This document shows, one piece after another, positions 49,723 to 58,809 of a stretch of 64,000 nt of DNA; within the stretch, counting starts at the first letter, position 1; each line of letters begins with the position of its first letter. Made by a program: the position numbers and the translations under genes. This DNA comes from Mycolicibacter sp. MU0102. Its GTDB lineage: Bacteria > Actinomycetota > Actinomycetes > Mycobacteriales > Mycobacteriaceae. Location: NCBI RefSeq assembly GCF_963378105.1, contig NZ_OY726398.1:62001-126000 (forward strand). The letters are read 5' to 3'. The notes under the pieces were generated by a model that saw only the letters and a program-made list of their open reading frames with translations, did no database searches and was not told where the DNA came from.

Positions 49723-50948
49723 CAAGCGTTGCCGCACCGGAGTTCTCCTACGATCCGTTCGACCCGGCGGTGATGGCCGACCCCCTCCCGTACTACCAGG
49801 TGCTGCGCGATCAGCACCCGATGTACTACGTCCCACAGTGGGATCTGTACGCCCTGTCCCGTTTCGACGACATCTGGGATGTGCTGGCGCTCAGTGACGG
49901 CACCTTCGTGGCCTCGGAGGGAACACTGCCGGCGGCCACCGTGCTGGCACAGCACAACAGTGGCCCGGTTCCGGACCCGCCGCTGCACCCGCTGCCGTTC
50001 CACGCCGTCTTCGACAAGCCGATCTACGACGACATCCGCAGGTTGCAGGCCCCGGCGTTTCGGCCCCGATCGGTGGCCGACTGGGAAGACCGGATCCGCG
50101 TCTTGGCCAATCAGCGGCTCGATGAGCTGCTTGGGCAGGGCCAGTTCGACTTGACCTGTGATTACGGCGGAGTCGTGGTGGCTCAGGTGGTCTGCGAACT
50201 GTTGGGCATTCCGATCGATTGCGCCGCAGAGGTTCTGGCGGCGGTGAACGCCGGAAGTCTCGCGCAGGCGGGCAGCGGGGTGGACACGGCCGCAGCGCGG
50301 CCCAACTACCTGCAGTACCTCATCCCGGCTGTACAACGCCGGCGCGCCGAGCAGGGCCCCGGCGACCTGCCGATCGTCGACGGGATGCTGGCCTACCGAC
50401 TGCCGGACGGCAGCGACCTCGATGACGTCGAAGCGGCGACGCAACTGCTGTGCATCTTTATCGGCGGCACCGAGACGGTACCCAAGATCGTTGCGCACGG
50501 GTTGTGGGAACTGGCTCGACGCCCGGACCAACTGGAGGCGGTCCGGGCCAATCCGCACGACACGGTCCAGTTGGCACGCGAAGAGATGATCCGCTATTGC
50601 GCACCGGCGCAATGGTTCGCGCGCACTGCCCGCAAGCCGTTCACGCTGCACGGGACGACTGTCGAGCCGGGTCAACGCATCATCACCCTGTTGGCGTCGG
50701 CCAACCGCGACGAGCGCCAATACCCAAACCCGGACGAATTCCAGTGGGACCGGCCGATCAAACGATCACTGGCGTTCGGCCGCGGACAGCATTTCTGCAT
50801 CGGCTACCACCTGGCCCGACTGGAAGTGACTGTCTTGGTGCAGGAATGGCTCCGTCGAGTCCCGAGCTACCGGATCCTCGACGACGGCGCGACCCGGCTT
50901 CCGTCCAGCTTCCAATGGGGCTGGAACACCATCCCGGTGGAGGTCTGA
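49719..50948 (+). CDS. Cytochrome P450 of the catabolic cluster
   Basis: A 409-residue soluble P450. The I-helix reads GGTET in place of AGHDT, a variant still keeping the acid-Thr pair; EMIR is the ExxR motif; FGRGQHFCIG holds the haem Cys. It starts with GTG and overlaps the gene before it by 4 bases. No ferredoxin gene is visible in the cluster, so electrons must come from elsewhere. It probably does the first hydroxylation of the pathway. Confidence 0.9.
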   Translation: MTSVAAPEFSYDPFDPAVMADPLPYYQVLRDQHPMYYVPQWDLYALSRFDDIWDVLALSDGTFVASEGTLPAATVLAQHNSGPVPDPPLHPLPFHAVFDKPIYDDIRRLQAPAFRPRSVADWEDRIRVLANQRLDELLGQGQFDLTCDYGGVVVAQVVCELLGIPIDCAAEVLAAVNAGSLAQAGSGVDTAAARPNYLQYLIPAVQRRRAEQGPGDLPIVDGMLAYRLPDGSDLDDVEAATQLLCIFIGGTETVPKIVAHGLWELARRPDQLEAVRANPHDTVQLAREEMIRYCAPAQWFARTARKPFTLHGTTVEPGQRIITLLASANRDERQYPNPDEFQWDRPIKRSLAFGRGQHFCIGYHLARLEVTVLVQEWLRRVPSYRILDDGATRLPSSFQWGWNTIPVEV

Positions 50949-50951
50949 AAT

Positions 50952-51920
50952 ATGTGGGCATACCGGCTGATCGCGCCGTATCAGTTCGAGAAGATCGAAG
51001 CCCCCGATCCCCTTGAGCAGCAGCTCGGTGCGGGGCAGGTGCTGCTGCAGTTCGTCGCGGCCGGGGTATGCGGCAGCGACCTGCCCGCCTTTCGCGGCGC
51101 GCAGGGCAGGTTGCCCGGTGATGACGGCGCCGGGGCCGCGGAGAAGCTTGGCTTCCCGATTCACGAGATCGTCGGTGACGTCATCGCCAGCCGGCACCCG
51201 CAGCACCAACCCGGCGACCGGGTCGTGGGCTGGGCGTCGGGCTTCGATGGACTGATGGAACAGGTGATCAGCGACGGCGACGGCTTGGTGGCCTGCGACC
51301 CGGCGCTGGCGCCCGCTCAAGCCGTGGGCCTGCAGCCGTTGGCGTGTGTCCTCTACGCGGTCGAACAGCTGCCCGACCTGGCCGGCCGCCACGTCGCGGT
51401 GATCGGTCAGGGGTCGATCGGTCTGCTGTTCAGCGCAGTCGCCAAAGCCGCGGGCGCGCGCCGCGTCACCGGTGTGGACCCGGTCGATCGCCGAGAAATG
51501 GCTTCAGCCTTCGGGATTGACACCGTGGTGCAGGCGACAAGTGACCGCTGGGTGCACCACCTGGACGTTGGCGACCGCCCGGAGATCGTGATCGAGGCGG
51601 TCGGACACCAGGTCGCCACGTTGGGCCACGCCATCGAGGCCGTCGCACCCGGAGGCACGGTGTTCTACTTCGGTGTCCCCGACGACGACAGCTATCCGAT
51701 CAGTATGCGCACCATGCTGCGCAACAACCTCACGTTGATCTCCGGAGTCACCCAGGATCGGCGGCGGATGCTGGCGGAGGCAGGCCGATTCGCAGCGGAG
51801 CATCCAGAACTGTTGGGCGACTATGTCACGCACGTCTTCGGTTGCCACGAAGCCCAGGCCGCCTTCGAGTTGGCGACCCGACCAGTGCCGGGCCGAGTCA
51901 AGATCGCGATGGTCGCATGA
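50952..51920 (+). CDS. Medium-chain dehydrogenase/reductase (zinc alcohol dehydrogenase-like)
   Basis: A 322-residue MDR enzyme. GVCGSDLPAF carries the catalytic Cys and FPIHEIVGDV the Glu motif, while the four-Cys structural-zinc loop is absent. The cofactor domain has AVIGQGSIGLLFSAVAKAAG and ends the strand with GVD, suggesting NAD preference. It would oxidise the alcohol made by the P450 to a ketone. It starts 3 bases after the P450 stop and overlaps the aldolase gene by ATGA. Confidence 0.88.
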   Translation: MWAYRLIAPYQFEKIEAPDPLEQQLGAGQVLLQFVAAGVCGSDLPAFRGAQGRLPGDDGAGAAEKLGFPIHEIVGDVIASRHPQHQPGDRVVGWASGFDGLMEQVISDGDGLVACDPALAPAQAVGLQPLACVLYAVEQLPDLAGRHVAVIGQGSIGLLFSAVAKAAGARRVTGVDPVDRREMASAFGIDTVVQATSDRWVHHLDVGDRPEIVIEAVGHQVATLGHAIEAVAPGGTVFYFGVPDDDSYPISMRTMLRNNLTLISGVTQDRRRMLAEAGRFAAEHPELLGDYVTHVFGCHEAQAAFELATRPVPGRVKIAMVA

Positions 51921-52666
51921 CGTCGGCGCTACGTGCCGCCCTGGCGGACCGGGCCCCGCTCTGGGGCGGCTGGGTCACCGGTCCCACAGTGTTGGGTCCG
52001 GAAGAGTTCGCCCGCGCCGGCTATGACTACGTGGGTTTCGACGCCCAACACAGCTACCTCGACGACGCCGACATCGCCGCCATGCTGCGGCACACCGAGC
52101 ACCTGCCGATCGCCACCGCAGTCCGATTGCCCAACGCGGACGCCGCCCCTATCGGGCGGGTGCTCGATGCCGGTGCCGACGCGGTCATCATCGCGCTGAT
52201 CGAGACCGCCGAGCAGGCGGCCGCCGCGGTGGCCGCCACCCGCTACCCCCCGGCGGGGACCCGCAGCTTCGGGCCGCTGCGGCCCGGCCTGGGCCGCGAC
52301 CTGGGCGGCCTCCAGGAGCGCGCGGACGTCTTCGCGATGATCGAGACCGCCGCGGCCCTGGCAGACGTGGAACGCATCTGTGCGGTTCCCGGCCTCGCCG
52401 GCATCTACGTCGGGCCCGCCGACCTGGCGATCTCGATGGGCGTCGACGTCTCCCAATCCACCACGCACCCCGACCTGCTCGCGGCTATGAGACGCATCCG
52501 GGGCGCGGCGGCGGAAGCGGGGGTGATCGCGGCGATCCACGGCGGATCGGGCGCGGCGGGAGCGGCCCTGGCCGGGCTGGGCTACCAGATGATCACACTG
52601 GCCGCCGAGTCCCAGGCGCTGCGCCGGGGAGCCCTCGAACATCTCGACGAAGCGAGGGGCCGATGA
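51917..52666 (+). CDS. HpcH/HpaI-type class II aldolase
   Basis: A 249-residue TIM-barrel aldolase. YDYVGFDAQHSYLDD is the first active-site region (family form FDxxxID.EH), VFAMIETAAAL contains a conserved Glu and IYVGPADLAISMG the substrate loop. Members cleave 2-keto-4-hydroxy acids to pyruvate plus aldehyde with a divalent metal. It could perform the final C-C cleavage after ring opening. It has ATGA overlaps with both neighbours. Confidence 0.88.
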   Translation: MTSALRAALADRAPLWGGWVTGPTVLGPEEFARAGYDYVGFDAQHSYLDDADIAAMLRHTEHLPIATAVRLPNADAAPIGRVLDAGADAVIIALIETAEQAAAAVAATRYPPAGTRSFGPLRPGLGRDLGGLQERADVFAMIETAAALADVERICAVPGLAGIYVGPADLAISMGVDVSQSTTHPDLLAAMRRIRGAAAEAGVIAAIHGGSGAAGAALAGLGYQMITLAAESQALRRGALEHLDEARGR

Positions 52667-53394
52667 GCTCGGCACGGGTCGCGTTGGTCACCGGCGCCGC
52701 CCGCGGCCAGGGCTGGGCGATCGCCGAACGGCTGCGCGCCGACGGGTTCGCCGTGGTCGCCGGCGACATCAACGAGGCCGAGCTGAATGCCGCCGTCACC
52801 GCGCGGGCTGACGACGCACTGATCGGCGTTCGCCTCGACGTGACCTGCCCCGAGCAATGGCACGCTGCGGTGGCAACCACCGTCCAGCGGTTCGGGTCGC
52901 TGACCGCGTTGATCAACAACGCCGGCACCCTGCACCGTGCGGCCATCGTCGACGAGACACCCGAGGCCTTCGAAAAAGCCTGGCGGGTCAACTGTCTGGG
53001 GGCATTCCTGGGAATCCAGGCGGCCCTGGATCGACTGCGGGAGGCTGAAGGTGCCGCCATCGTCAACACCTGCAGCACCGGGGCGATCCGCCCCTTTCCG
53101 CAGCACAGCGCCTACGGGTCGTCGAAGTGGGCACTGCGTGGCCTAACCCAGACCGTCGCCGCGGAGCTCATTTCGGCGGGCATCAGGGTCAACGCGGTGT
53201 TTCCCGGGCCGATCGCCACCCCGATGCTCGACGACGTGACCCAGCAGCGACTGGCCGCGGTATCGGCGGGCGGCCGGCTCGGAAGGCCCGTCGAGGTGGC
53301 TGACGCGGTGGCGTTCCTGGTTTCGCCAGCCGCGTCGTTCATCACCGGCGCCGAGCTCGTCGTGGACGGTGGCCAGTGCCTGCAGATCCGATGA
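52663..53394 (+). CDS. Short-chain dehydrogenase/reductase (classical)
   Basis: A 243-residue classical SDR. VALVTGAARGQGWAIAERL, INNAGTLHRA, the NTCSTGAIRPFPQHSAYGSSKW active site with Tyr and Lys, and NAVFPGPIATPM are complete. AGDINEAEL after the second strand points to NAD. It likely oxidises or reduces a hydroxyl group on a pathway intermediate. It overlaps the genes before and after by ATGA. Confidence 0.9.
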   Translation: MSSARVALVTGAARGQGWAIAERLRADGFAVVAGDINEAELNAAVTARADDALIGVRLDVTCPEQWHAAVATTVQRFGSLTALINNAGTLHRAAIVDETPEAFEKAWRVNCLGAFLGIQAALDRLREAEGAAIVNTCSTGAIRPFPQHSAYGSSKWALRGLTQTVAAELISAGIRVNAVFPGPIATPMLDDVTQQRLAAVSAGGRLGRPVEVADAVAFLVSPAASFITGAELVVDGGQCLQIR

Positions 53395-54884
53395 CCACGC
53401 CCGGGGGAGGTCCGTCGGTCGGCATCATCGGTGCCGGACCGGGCGGGCTGGCGTTGGGAATCTTGTTGCGCCGCGCGGGATTCTCCGACTTCACCATCTT
53501 CGACCGGGAGGACGGCGTCGGCGGCACCTGGCGGATCAATACGTATCCGGGGCTGGCCTGTGACGTCAAATCACACCTGTACTCCTATTCTTTCGACCTG
53601 AATCCGCACTGGTCGCGGCAGTGGTCGCAGCAGCCCGAGATCTTGGCCTATTTCGAGCGCTGCGCGGCCGACCACGGACTGGACGCGCATCTGCTGCTGC
53701 GCACCGAGATTCGGGCCGCCCGGTGGGAACCGGACCGGCGTCAGTGGTGTCTGATCAGCAGCGACGGGACGCAGCATCGGTTCGACGTGGTGGTCTCCGC
53801 CGTGGGGCTGTTCACCCAGCCGGTGCTACCCGATCTGATCGAAGAACAGCCCTTTGCGGGCACGGTGATGCACTCAGCGAGGTGGGACCATTCGGTGCCG
53901 ATCGCCGGCGCGAAAGTCGCTGTGCTCGGTACGGGTTCGACTGCGGCGCAACTGCTGCCGGAGTTGGCCGACGTCGCCGAGAAGGTGTACTCGCTGCAGC
54001 GGTCACCGACCTGGATCCTGCCCAAGCCGGACCGGCGCTACACCCCGCGGGAGCGGTGGGCCTTCGCCCGCATCCCGCTGGTCAAGCGTCTGTACCGGAC
54101 GCGACTGTGGCTGCGCAGCGAGTCGAACATCTCGGTGATCGAGAACGGCAGCGACAAGACCCGCGAGTTCACCGACATCGCGCGAAAACTCTTGGACAAC
54201 TCCATCGCCGACGAGCAACTACGGTCAGCGCTCACCCCAGACCACCCGTTGGGCTGCAAGCGTCTGGTGTTCTCCTCGGACTACCTGCCCGCGCTGGCCC
54301 GCCCCAATGTCGAAGTGGTGACCAGCCCGGCCCGGGCCCTGCGGTCCCGATCAGTGGTCACCGAGGACGGCACCGAGTGCGAGGTCGACGTCGTGGTCTG
54401 CGCCACCGGGTATGCCGCTGCGGATTACCTCGGCCAGATCGAGGTGACCGGTGAGGATGCCACCACACTCAAACAGGCCTGGCGCGACGGGCCGCGCGCC
54501 TACCTCGGTATGGCCGTGCCCGGCTTCCCCAACTTCTTCATGCTCTATGGGCCTAACACCAACGTCGGCTCCAACAGCGTCATCTTCGTGTTGGAAGCCC
54601 AAGCGCGTTACATCGTTCGGGTGCTCAAACACCTGCGACGCACGCGCAAGTCCTACGTCGCCGTGCGGCCCGCCGCGCTGGCGGACTTCATCGCCAAGGT
54701 GGACCGTTGGATGCACGGCACGGTGTGGACCACCCGCTGCAGCAGCTACTTTCGTGCTGCCAACGGCCGCGTGGTCACCCAGTGGCCGCGCAGCGCGGGT
54801 GCCTTCTGGGCGATGACCCGACGGTTCCGGGCCGCCGACTTCGCCTTCGAACCGGATAAACCAGTCAGTGCGGATCGAACGTGA
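53391..54884 (+). CDS. Flavin monooxygenase of the Baeyer-Villiger type
   Basis: A 497-residue FAD/NADPH monooxygenase. GIIGAGPGGLALGILL is the FAD site, VAVLGTGSTAAQLLPEL the NADP site, and FAGTVMHSARW fits the Baeyer-Villiger fingerprint FxGxxxHxxxW. Such enzymes insert oxygen next to a ketone and give esters or lactones. Together with the P450, MDR dehydrogenase and SMP-30 lactonase this makes a coherent hydroxylate, oxidise, lactonise, open sequence. The 3' end overlaps adhE1 by 20 bp tail to tail. Confidence 0.9.
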   Translation: MTTPGGGPSVGIIGAGPGGLALGILLRRAGFSDFTIFDREDGVGGTWRINTYPGLACDVKSHLYSYSFDLNPHWSRQWSQQPEILAYFERCAADHGLDAHLLLRTEIRAARWEPDRRQWCLISSDGTQHRFDVVVSAVGLFTQPVLPDLIEEQPFAGTVMHSARWDHSVPIAGAKVAVLGTGSTAAQLLPELADVAEKVYSLQRSPTWILPKPDRRYTPRERWAFARIPLVKRLYRTRLWLRSESNISVIENGSDKTREFTDIARKLLDNSIADEQLRSALTPDHPLGCKRLVFSSDYLPALARPNVEVVTSPARALRSRSVVTEDGTECEVDVVVCATGYAAADYLGQIEVTGEDATTLKQAWRDGPRAYLGMAVPGFPNFFMLYGPNTNVGSNSVIFVLEAQARYIVRVLKHLRRTRKSYVAVRPAALADFIAKVDRWMHGTVWTTRCSSYFRAANGRVVTQWPRSAGAFWAMTRRFRAADFAFEPDKPVSADRT

Positions 54885-55980
54885 TGATCTGACGTACTGC
54901 GGCGCCGTCGGCGAGTTGGTCCATGGCCTCGTTGATCTGCTCGAGCGGCACGGTCGCCGACACCAGCTGCTCAACCGGAAGACGGCCGGCTCGCCACAAC
55001 TCCACGAAGCGCGGGATGTCACGCGCGGGGACCGCTGAACCCAGGTAGCTGCCGATCAGTGAGCGCCCCTGCGCAACCAGATCCAACGGGGAGACGCTGA
55101 TCCGGGCATCCGGGGGCGGCAGGCCGACGGTGATGGTGCGCCCGCCCGGTGCGGTCAACCCGATCGCCGTCTCCAGCGCGGCGGGATGACCCGCTGCCTC
55201 GATCACCACCGGGGCGCGCACGCCGGCGTCGAGCGCCTGCTGCGGGGTATAGGTGAGCTGAGCGCCCAGAGCGGTCGCGCCTGCCAGCTTGTCCGGCAGC
55301 CGGTCGATCGCGATGACCTGCACGCCGTCGTGGGCCAACGCGGTCAGCACCGCGGCCATGCCGACGCCGCCGAGCCCGACCACCGCCACGGTGTCACCCG
55401 GGGCCGGAAGGCCGACATTGAGCACGGCGCCGCCGCCGGTCAGCACCGCACAGCCGAGCAGGGCGGCCACCGTCGGCGGCACGTCATCAGGCACCGGGAC
55501 CGCGCTGGTCTGGCTGACCACGGCATGCGTGGCGAACCCGGACACCCCGAGGTGGTGATAGACGGTCTGGTCGGCGCGGTGCAGCCGTTGTCCGCCGCCG
55601 AGCAGGGTGCCCGCGCCGTTCGCGGCGCTGCCGGGCTCGCACGGCGCCAGGCCGTCGGTGGCGCATGCCGGGCAGCGGCCGCAGCGGGGCAGGAAGGTCA
55701 GCACCACCCGCTGGCCCGGCCGCACGGCGGTGACCCCCGCGCCGACCTCTTCGACGATGCCGGCGGCTTCGTGGCCGAGCAGCATGGGCACCGGTCGCAC
55801 CCGGTTGCCGTCGACCACCGACAGATCGGAGTGACAGACCCCGGCGGCCTCAACCCGCACCAGCAGCTCGCCCTCGCCGGGCGGGGCCAGCTCCACCTCG
55901 GTCACCGTCAGCGGGCGCGAGGCGGCATAGGGGCGCGGTGCCCCGATCCGCTCCAGCACCGCCCCGCGGATCGTGGTCAT
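54865..55980 (-). CDS. adhE1: Zinc-type alcohol dehydrogenase AdhE1 (Rv0162c-like)
   Basis: A 371-residue MDR alcohol dehydrogenase. Catalytic zinc ligands lie in GVCHSDLSVVDG and LLGHEAAG, the structural zinc loop is RCGRCPACATDGLAPCEPG and the NAD site is VAVVGLGGVGMAAVL. The place just left of the mce1 block and the length agree with Rv0162c. It is divergent from the thioesterase gene with a 14-bp gap. Confidence 0.92.
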   Translation of the reverse strand: MTTIRGAVLERIGAPRPYAASRPLTVTEVELAPPGEGELLVRVEAAGVCHSDLSVVDGNRVRPVPMLLGHEAAGIVEEVGAGVTAVRPGQRVVLTFLPRCGRCPACATDGLAPCEPGSAANGAGTLLGGGQRLHRADQTVYHHLGVSGFATHAVVSQTSAVPVPDDVPPTVAALLGCAVLTGGGAVLNVGLPAPGDTVAVVGLGGVGMAAVLTALAHDGVQVIAIDRLPDKLAGATALGAQLTYTPQQALDAGVRAPVVIEAAGHPAALETAIGLTAPGGRTITVGLPPPDARISVSPLDLVAQGRSLIGSYLGSAVPARDIPRFVELWRAGRLPVEQLVSATVPLEQINEAMDQLADGAAVRQIITFDPH

Positions 55981-55994
55981 GCTGGAATACAACC

Positions 55995-56471
55995 ATGAGT
56001 TCGGACGCAGCGGTCCCGCCCGCGCCGGAAGGGTTGACCAGCCAGGACTTTCCGGTGCACTGGCCGGTGTTGACCCGCTGGGCCGACAACGACATGTTCG
56101 GCCACCTCAACAATGCGGTGTATTACCAACTGTTCGACACCGCGATCAACGGCTGGATCGCCGCGCATGTCGCCATCGACCCGGTCGCGGCGTCGGAGCT
56201 GGGAGTGGTCGCCGAATCGGGCTGCCGCTTCCTGGGCGAACTCGCCTTCCCGGACCGGCTCGCGGTGGGGCTGGCCGTCACGCGAGTGGGGCGCAGCAGT
56301 GTCACCTATCGGCTCGCGTTATTCCGGGCCCCTGACATCGGAGTTGATGCCGCCGCCGTACCGCTCGCCGCGCTCGGGCACTGGGTGCACGTCTATGTCG
56401 ACCGCAGCACCCGCAGGCCGGTGCCGATCCCCGACGGTATTCGCGCGCTGTTGGCCACCGCCCAGGTTTAG
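55995..56471 (+). CDS. Hot-dog thioesterase (Rv0163-like)
   Basis: A 158-residue single hot-dog protein. VHWPVLTRWADNDMFGHLNNAVYYQLFD is the classic 4-hydroxybenzoyl-CoA-thioesterase-like start, where the Asp of ADNDMFGH is catalytic. It probably hydrolyses acyl-CoA. The ATG at 55995 is the first start after the divergent adhE1 ATG. The order adhE1, this gene and the next is the same as Rv0162c-Rv0164. Confidence 0.9.
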   Translation: MSSDAAVPPAPEGLTSQDFPVHWPVLTRWADNDMFGHLNNAVYYQLFDTAINGWIAAHVAIDPVAASELGVVAESGCRFLGELAFPDRLAVGLAVTRVGRSSVTYRLALFRAPDIGVDAAAVPLAALGHWVHVYVDRSTRRPVPIPDGIRALLATAQV

Positions 56472-56507
56472 CTCGGCGGCTGTTTCGCCGGTGGCTATGC
56501 TCGGCGG

Positions 56508-56948
56508 GTGCCGCTCGTGAGCAAGACCGTCGAAGTCGCCGCCGACGCCGCAACGATCATGGGGATCGTGGCCGACTTCGAGGCGTACCCGCAGTGGAAT
56601 GAAGAGGTCAAAGGGATCTGGGTACTGGCCCGCTACGACGACGGCCGGCCCAGCCAGCTGCGGCTGGATGCGTCCTACTCCGGTTTCGACGGCACCTTCA
56701 TCCAGGCCGTCTACTACCCCAGTGCCACCCAGATCCAGACCGTGCTGCAGCAGGGCGATCTGTTCAGCAAGCAGGAGCAGCTGTTCTCGGTGGTCGAGAT
56801 CGGCCCGACCACGTTGCTCACCGTCGACATGAACGTCGAGACGCAGATGTCGGTACCCAAGCCGATGCTCAAGAAGGCGTTCAGCAACGCTCTGGACTAT
56901 CTGGCTGACAATCTCAAACGGCGCGCCGAAGAACTGGCTTCGGGCTAG
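56508..56948 (+). CDS. SRPBCC/START-like protein (Rv0164, TB18.5-like)
   Basis: A 146-residue lipid-binding fold protein. VSKTVEVAADAATIMGIVAD, YPQWNEEVKGIWVLARYDDG and IQTVLQQGDLFSKQEQLFSV match Rv0164 closely as I remember it. Such proteins carry a hydrophobic ligand in a helix-grip cavity. It starts GTG at 56508 or GTG at 56517. It is only 20 bp upstream of fadD5, so the two may be cotranscribed, a setting that differs from M. tuberculosis where mce1R lies between. Confidence 0.9.
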   Translation: MPLVSKTVEVAADAATIMGIVADFEAYPQWNEEVKGIWVLARYDDGRPSQLRLDASYSGFDGTFIQAVYYPSATQIQTVLQQGDLFSKQEQLFSVVEIGPTTLLTVDMNVETQMSVPKPMLKKAFSNALDYLADNLKRRAEELASG

Positions 56949-56968
56949 CACGAAGCGGGAGACCCGAA

Positions 56969-58552
56969 TTGAGCCACGCAACCGTCGATCCCGCCGAGCA
57001 GCCCTACCGGGCGCGTCGACAGAACTGGGTCAACCAGCTGGACCGGCACGCCCTGATGAAACCGGACGCTCCGGCGCTGCGGTTTCTGGGCCAGACCACG
57101 ACCTGGTCGCAGCTGCGTGATCGCGTTGCTGCGCTGGCCGACGCCCTGAGCCGCCGCGGGGTCCGCGCCGGTGACCGGGTGATGATCCTGATGCTCAACC
57201 GCACCGAGTTCGTCGAGTCGGTGCTGGCCGCGAACATGCTGGGCGGCATCGCCGTCCCGGTCAACTTCCGGCTCACCCCACCGGAGATCGCCTACTTGGT
57301 CACCGACTGCGAAGCCAGGGTGCTGATCACCGAACCGGCGCTGGTGCCGGTCGCCGCTGGCGTGCGAGAGCTGACCGGACTGCTGGACCACGTGGTGGTG
57401 GCCGGCGGTTCAGCGAGTGAGGGCCTGATCGCCTACGAGGACCTGATCAGCGAGACCGGCGAGCCGCACGCGCCGGTCGACATTCCCAACGATTCGCCGG
57501 CCTTGATCATGTACACCTCGGGGACCACCGGCCTGCCCAAGGGAGCGGTGCTCACCCACACCAACCTGGTCGGCCAGACGATGACCGCGCTGCACACCGC
57601 CGGCACCGGCACCTCCGACGTGGCCTTCATCGGAGTGCCGTTCTTCCATATCGCCGGTGTGGGCAATCTGCTGCCCGGCATGTGGCTGGGCATCCCGACG
57701 GTCATCAACCCATTGGGTGCGTTCGACGCCGGCCAACTGCTCGACGTGCTGGCCGCCGAACGGGTCACCGGCATCTTCCTGGTCCCGGCCCAATGGCAGG
57801 CGGTCTGCGCCCAACAGCAGGCCAACCCGCGCGACATCCGGTTGCGGACCATGTCGTGGGGCGCGGCGCCGGCCTCCGACGCTCTGCTGCGGCAGATGGC
57901 GGAGACGTTCCCCGGCACCAAGATCCTGGCGGCCTTCGGACAGACCGAGATGTCGCCGGTCACCTGCATCCTCCTCGGCGAGGACGCCACCAGAAAGCTC
58001 GGTTCGGTCGGCACCGTCATCCCGACCGTCTCCGCCCGGGTCGTCGACGAGCAGATGAACGACGTCGCCGTCGGCGAGGTGGGCGAGATCGTCTACCGGG
58101 CGCCCACCTTGATGAGCGGCTACTGGAACAAGCCGGAGGCCACCGCCGAGGCCTTCGCCGGCGGCTGGTTCCATTCCGGCGATTTGGTCCGGATGGACGA
58201 AGAGGGCTACGTCTGGGTCGTCGACCGTAAAAAAGACATGATCATTTCCGGCGGCGAGAACGTTTATTGCGCAGAAGTGGAAAACGTTCTGGCCGATCAC
58301 CCCGACATCGCCGAGGTCGCCGTCATCGGCCGTCCCCACGAGCGCTGGGGCGAGGTTCCGATCGCGGTCGCCGCGCTGTCGCGGACGGGCCTGACCCTGG
58401 CCGACCTCGACGATTTCTTGACCCAGCGGCTGGCGCGCTACAAGCACCCGAAGGCGCTCGAGATCGTCGAGGCCCTGCCCCGCAACCCGGCCGGGAAAGT
58501 GCTCAAAACCGAACTGCGCATTAACTACGGGACAGCTCAGGGATCCGAGTAG
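56969..58552 (+). CDS. fadD5: Fatty-acyl-CoA synthetase FadD5
   Basis: A 527-residue AMP-forming acyl-CoA ligase. The AMP motif MYTSGTTGLPKGAVLTH, the LAAFGQTEMSPV adenine-loop and the hinge and Lys region VDRKKDMIISGGENVY and NPAGKVLK are intact. It activates fatty acids linked to import by the Mce1 transporter. The start is TTG with GGGAG upstream. The gene precedes yrbE1A by 257 bp. Confidence 0.93.
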   Translation: MSHATVDPAEQPYRARRQNWVNQLDRHALMKPDAPALRFLGQTTTWSQLRDRVAALADALSRRGVRAGDRVMILMLNRTEFVESVLAANMLGGIAVPVNFRLTPPEIAYLVTDCEARVLITEPALVPVAAGVRELTGLLDHVVVAGGSASEGLIAYEDLISETGEPHAPVDIPNDSPALIMYTSGTTGLPKGAVLTHTNLVGQTMTALHTAGTGTSDVAFIGVPFFHIAGVGNLLPGMWLGIPTVINPLGAFDAGQLLDVLAAERVTGIFLVPAQWQAVCAQQQANPRDIRLRTMSWGAAPASDALLRQMAETFPGTKILAAFGQTEMSPVTCILLGEDATRKLGSVGTVIPTVSARVVDEQMNDVAVGEVGEIVYRAPTLMSGYWNKPEATAEAFAGGWFHSGDLVRMDEEGYVWVVDRKKDMIISGGENVYCAEVENVLADHPDIAEVAVIGRPHERWGEVPIAVAALSRTGLTLADLDDFLTQRLARYKHPKALEIVEALPRNPAGKVLKTELRINYGTAQGSE

Positions 58553-58809
58553 GGCCGGGCCCCAAGCGATGCCGCCCGAAACAGCGATGAGTGAGGTCGC
58601 AGCACGTTACTCTCCGGTAGGAAACCCGGGTAGGTTCCGCCCGTTCGATGTTCCTCTCAAGCAGCCATCAGGTATGGTCCGATGGTCGCCAAGGGCACTT
58701 CGGGCCGATAAGGTGACGCGGGTCTCGCTGAACGACGGACGGGAGAAGACACTGTGCGACGCGGTTCCTTGCTGAGTCGTGCGGCGGGATTTCTGGTGAG
58801 GGGGGTGGT
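58553..58809. other. 257-bp fadD5-yrbE1A intergenic region
   Basis: No gene is supported here; a short frame at 58569-58775 has no family features. In M. tuberculosis an internal mce1 promoter has been reported in this interval, so one may exist here too. I see no clear -10/-35 pair or hairpin. Confidence 0.4.

Noticed and set aside
58569..58775. 68-residue frame between fadD5 and yrbE1A
   Set aside because: It has no ribosome site, no recognisable composition and no domain; it is treated as intergenic.
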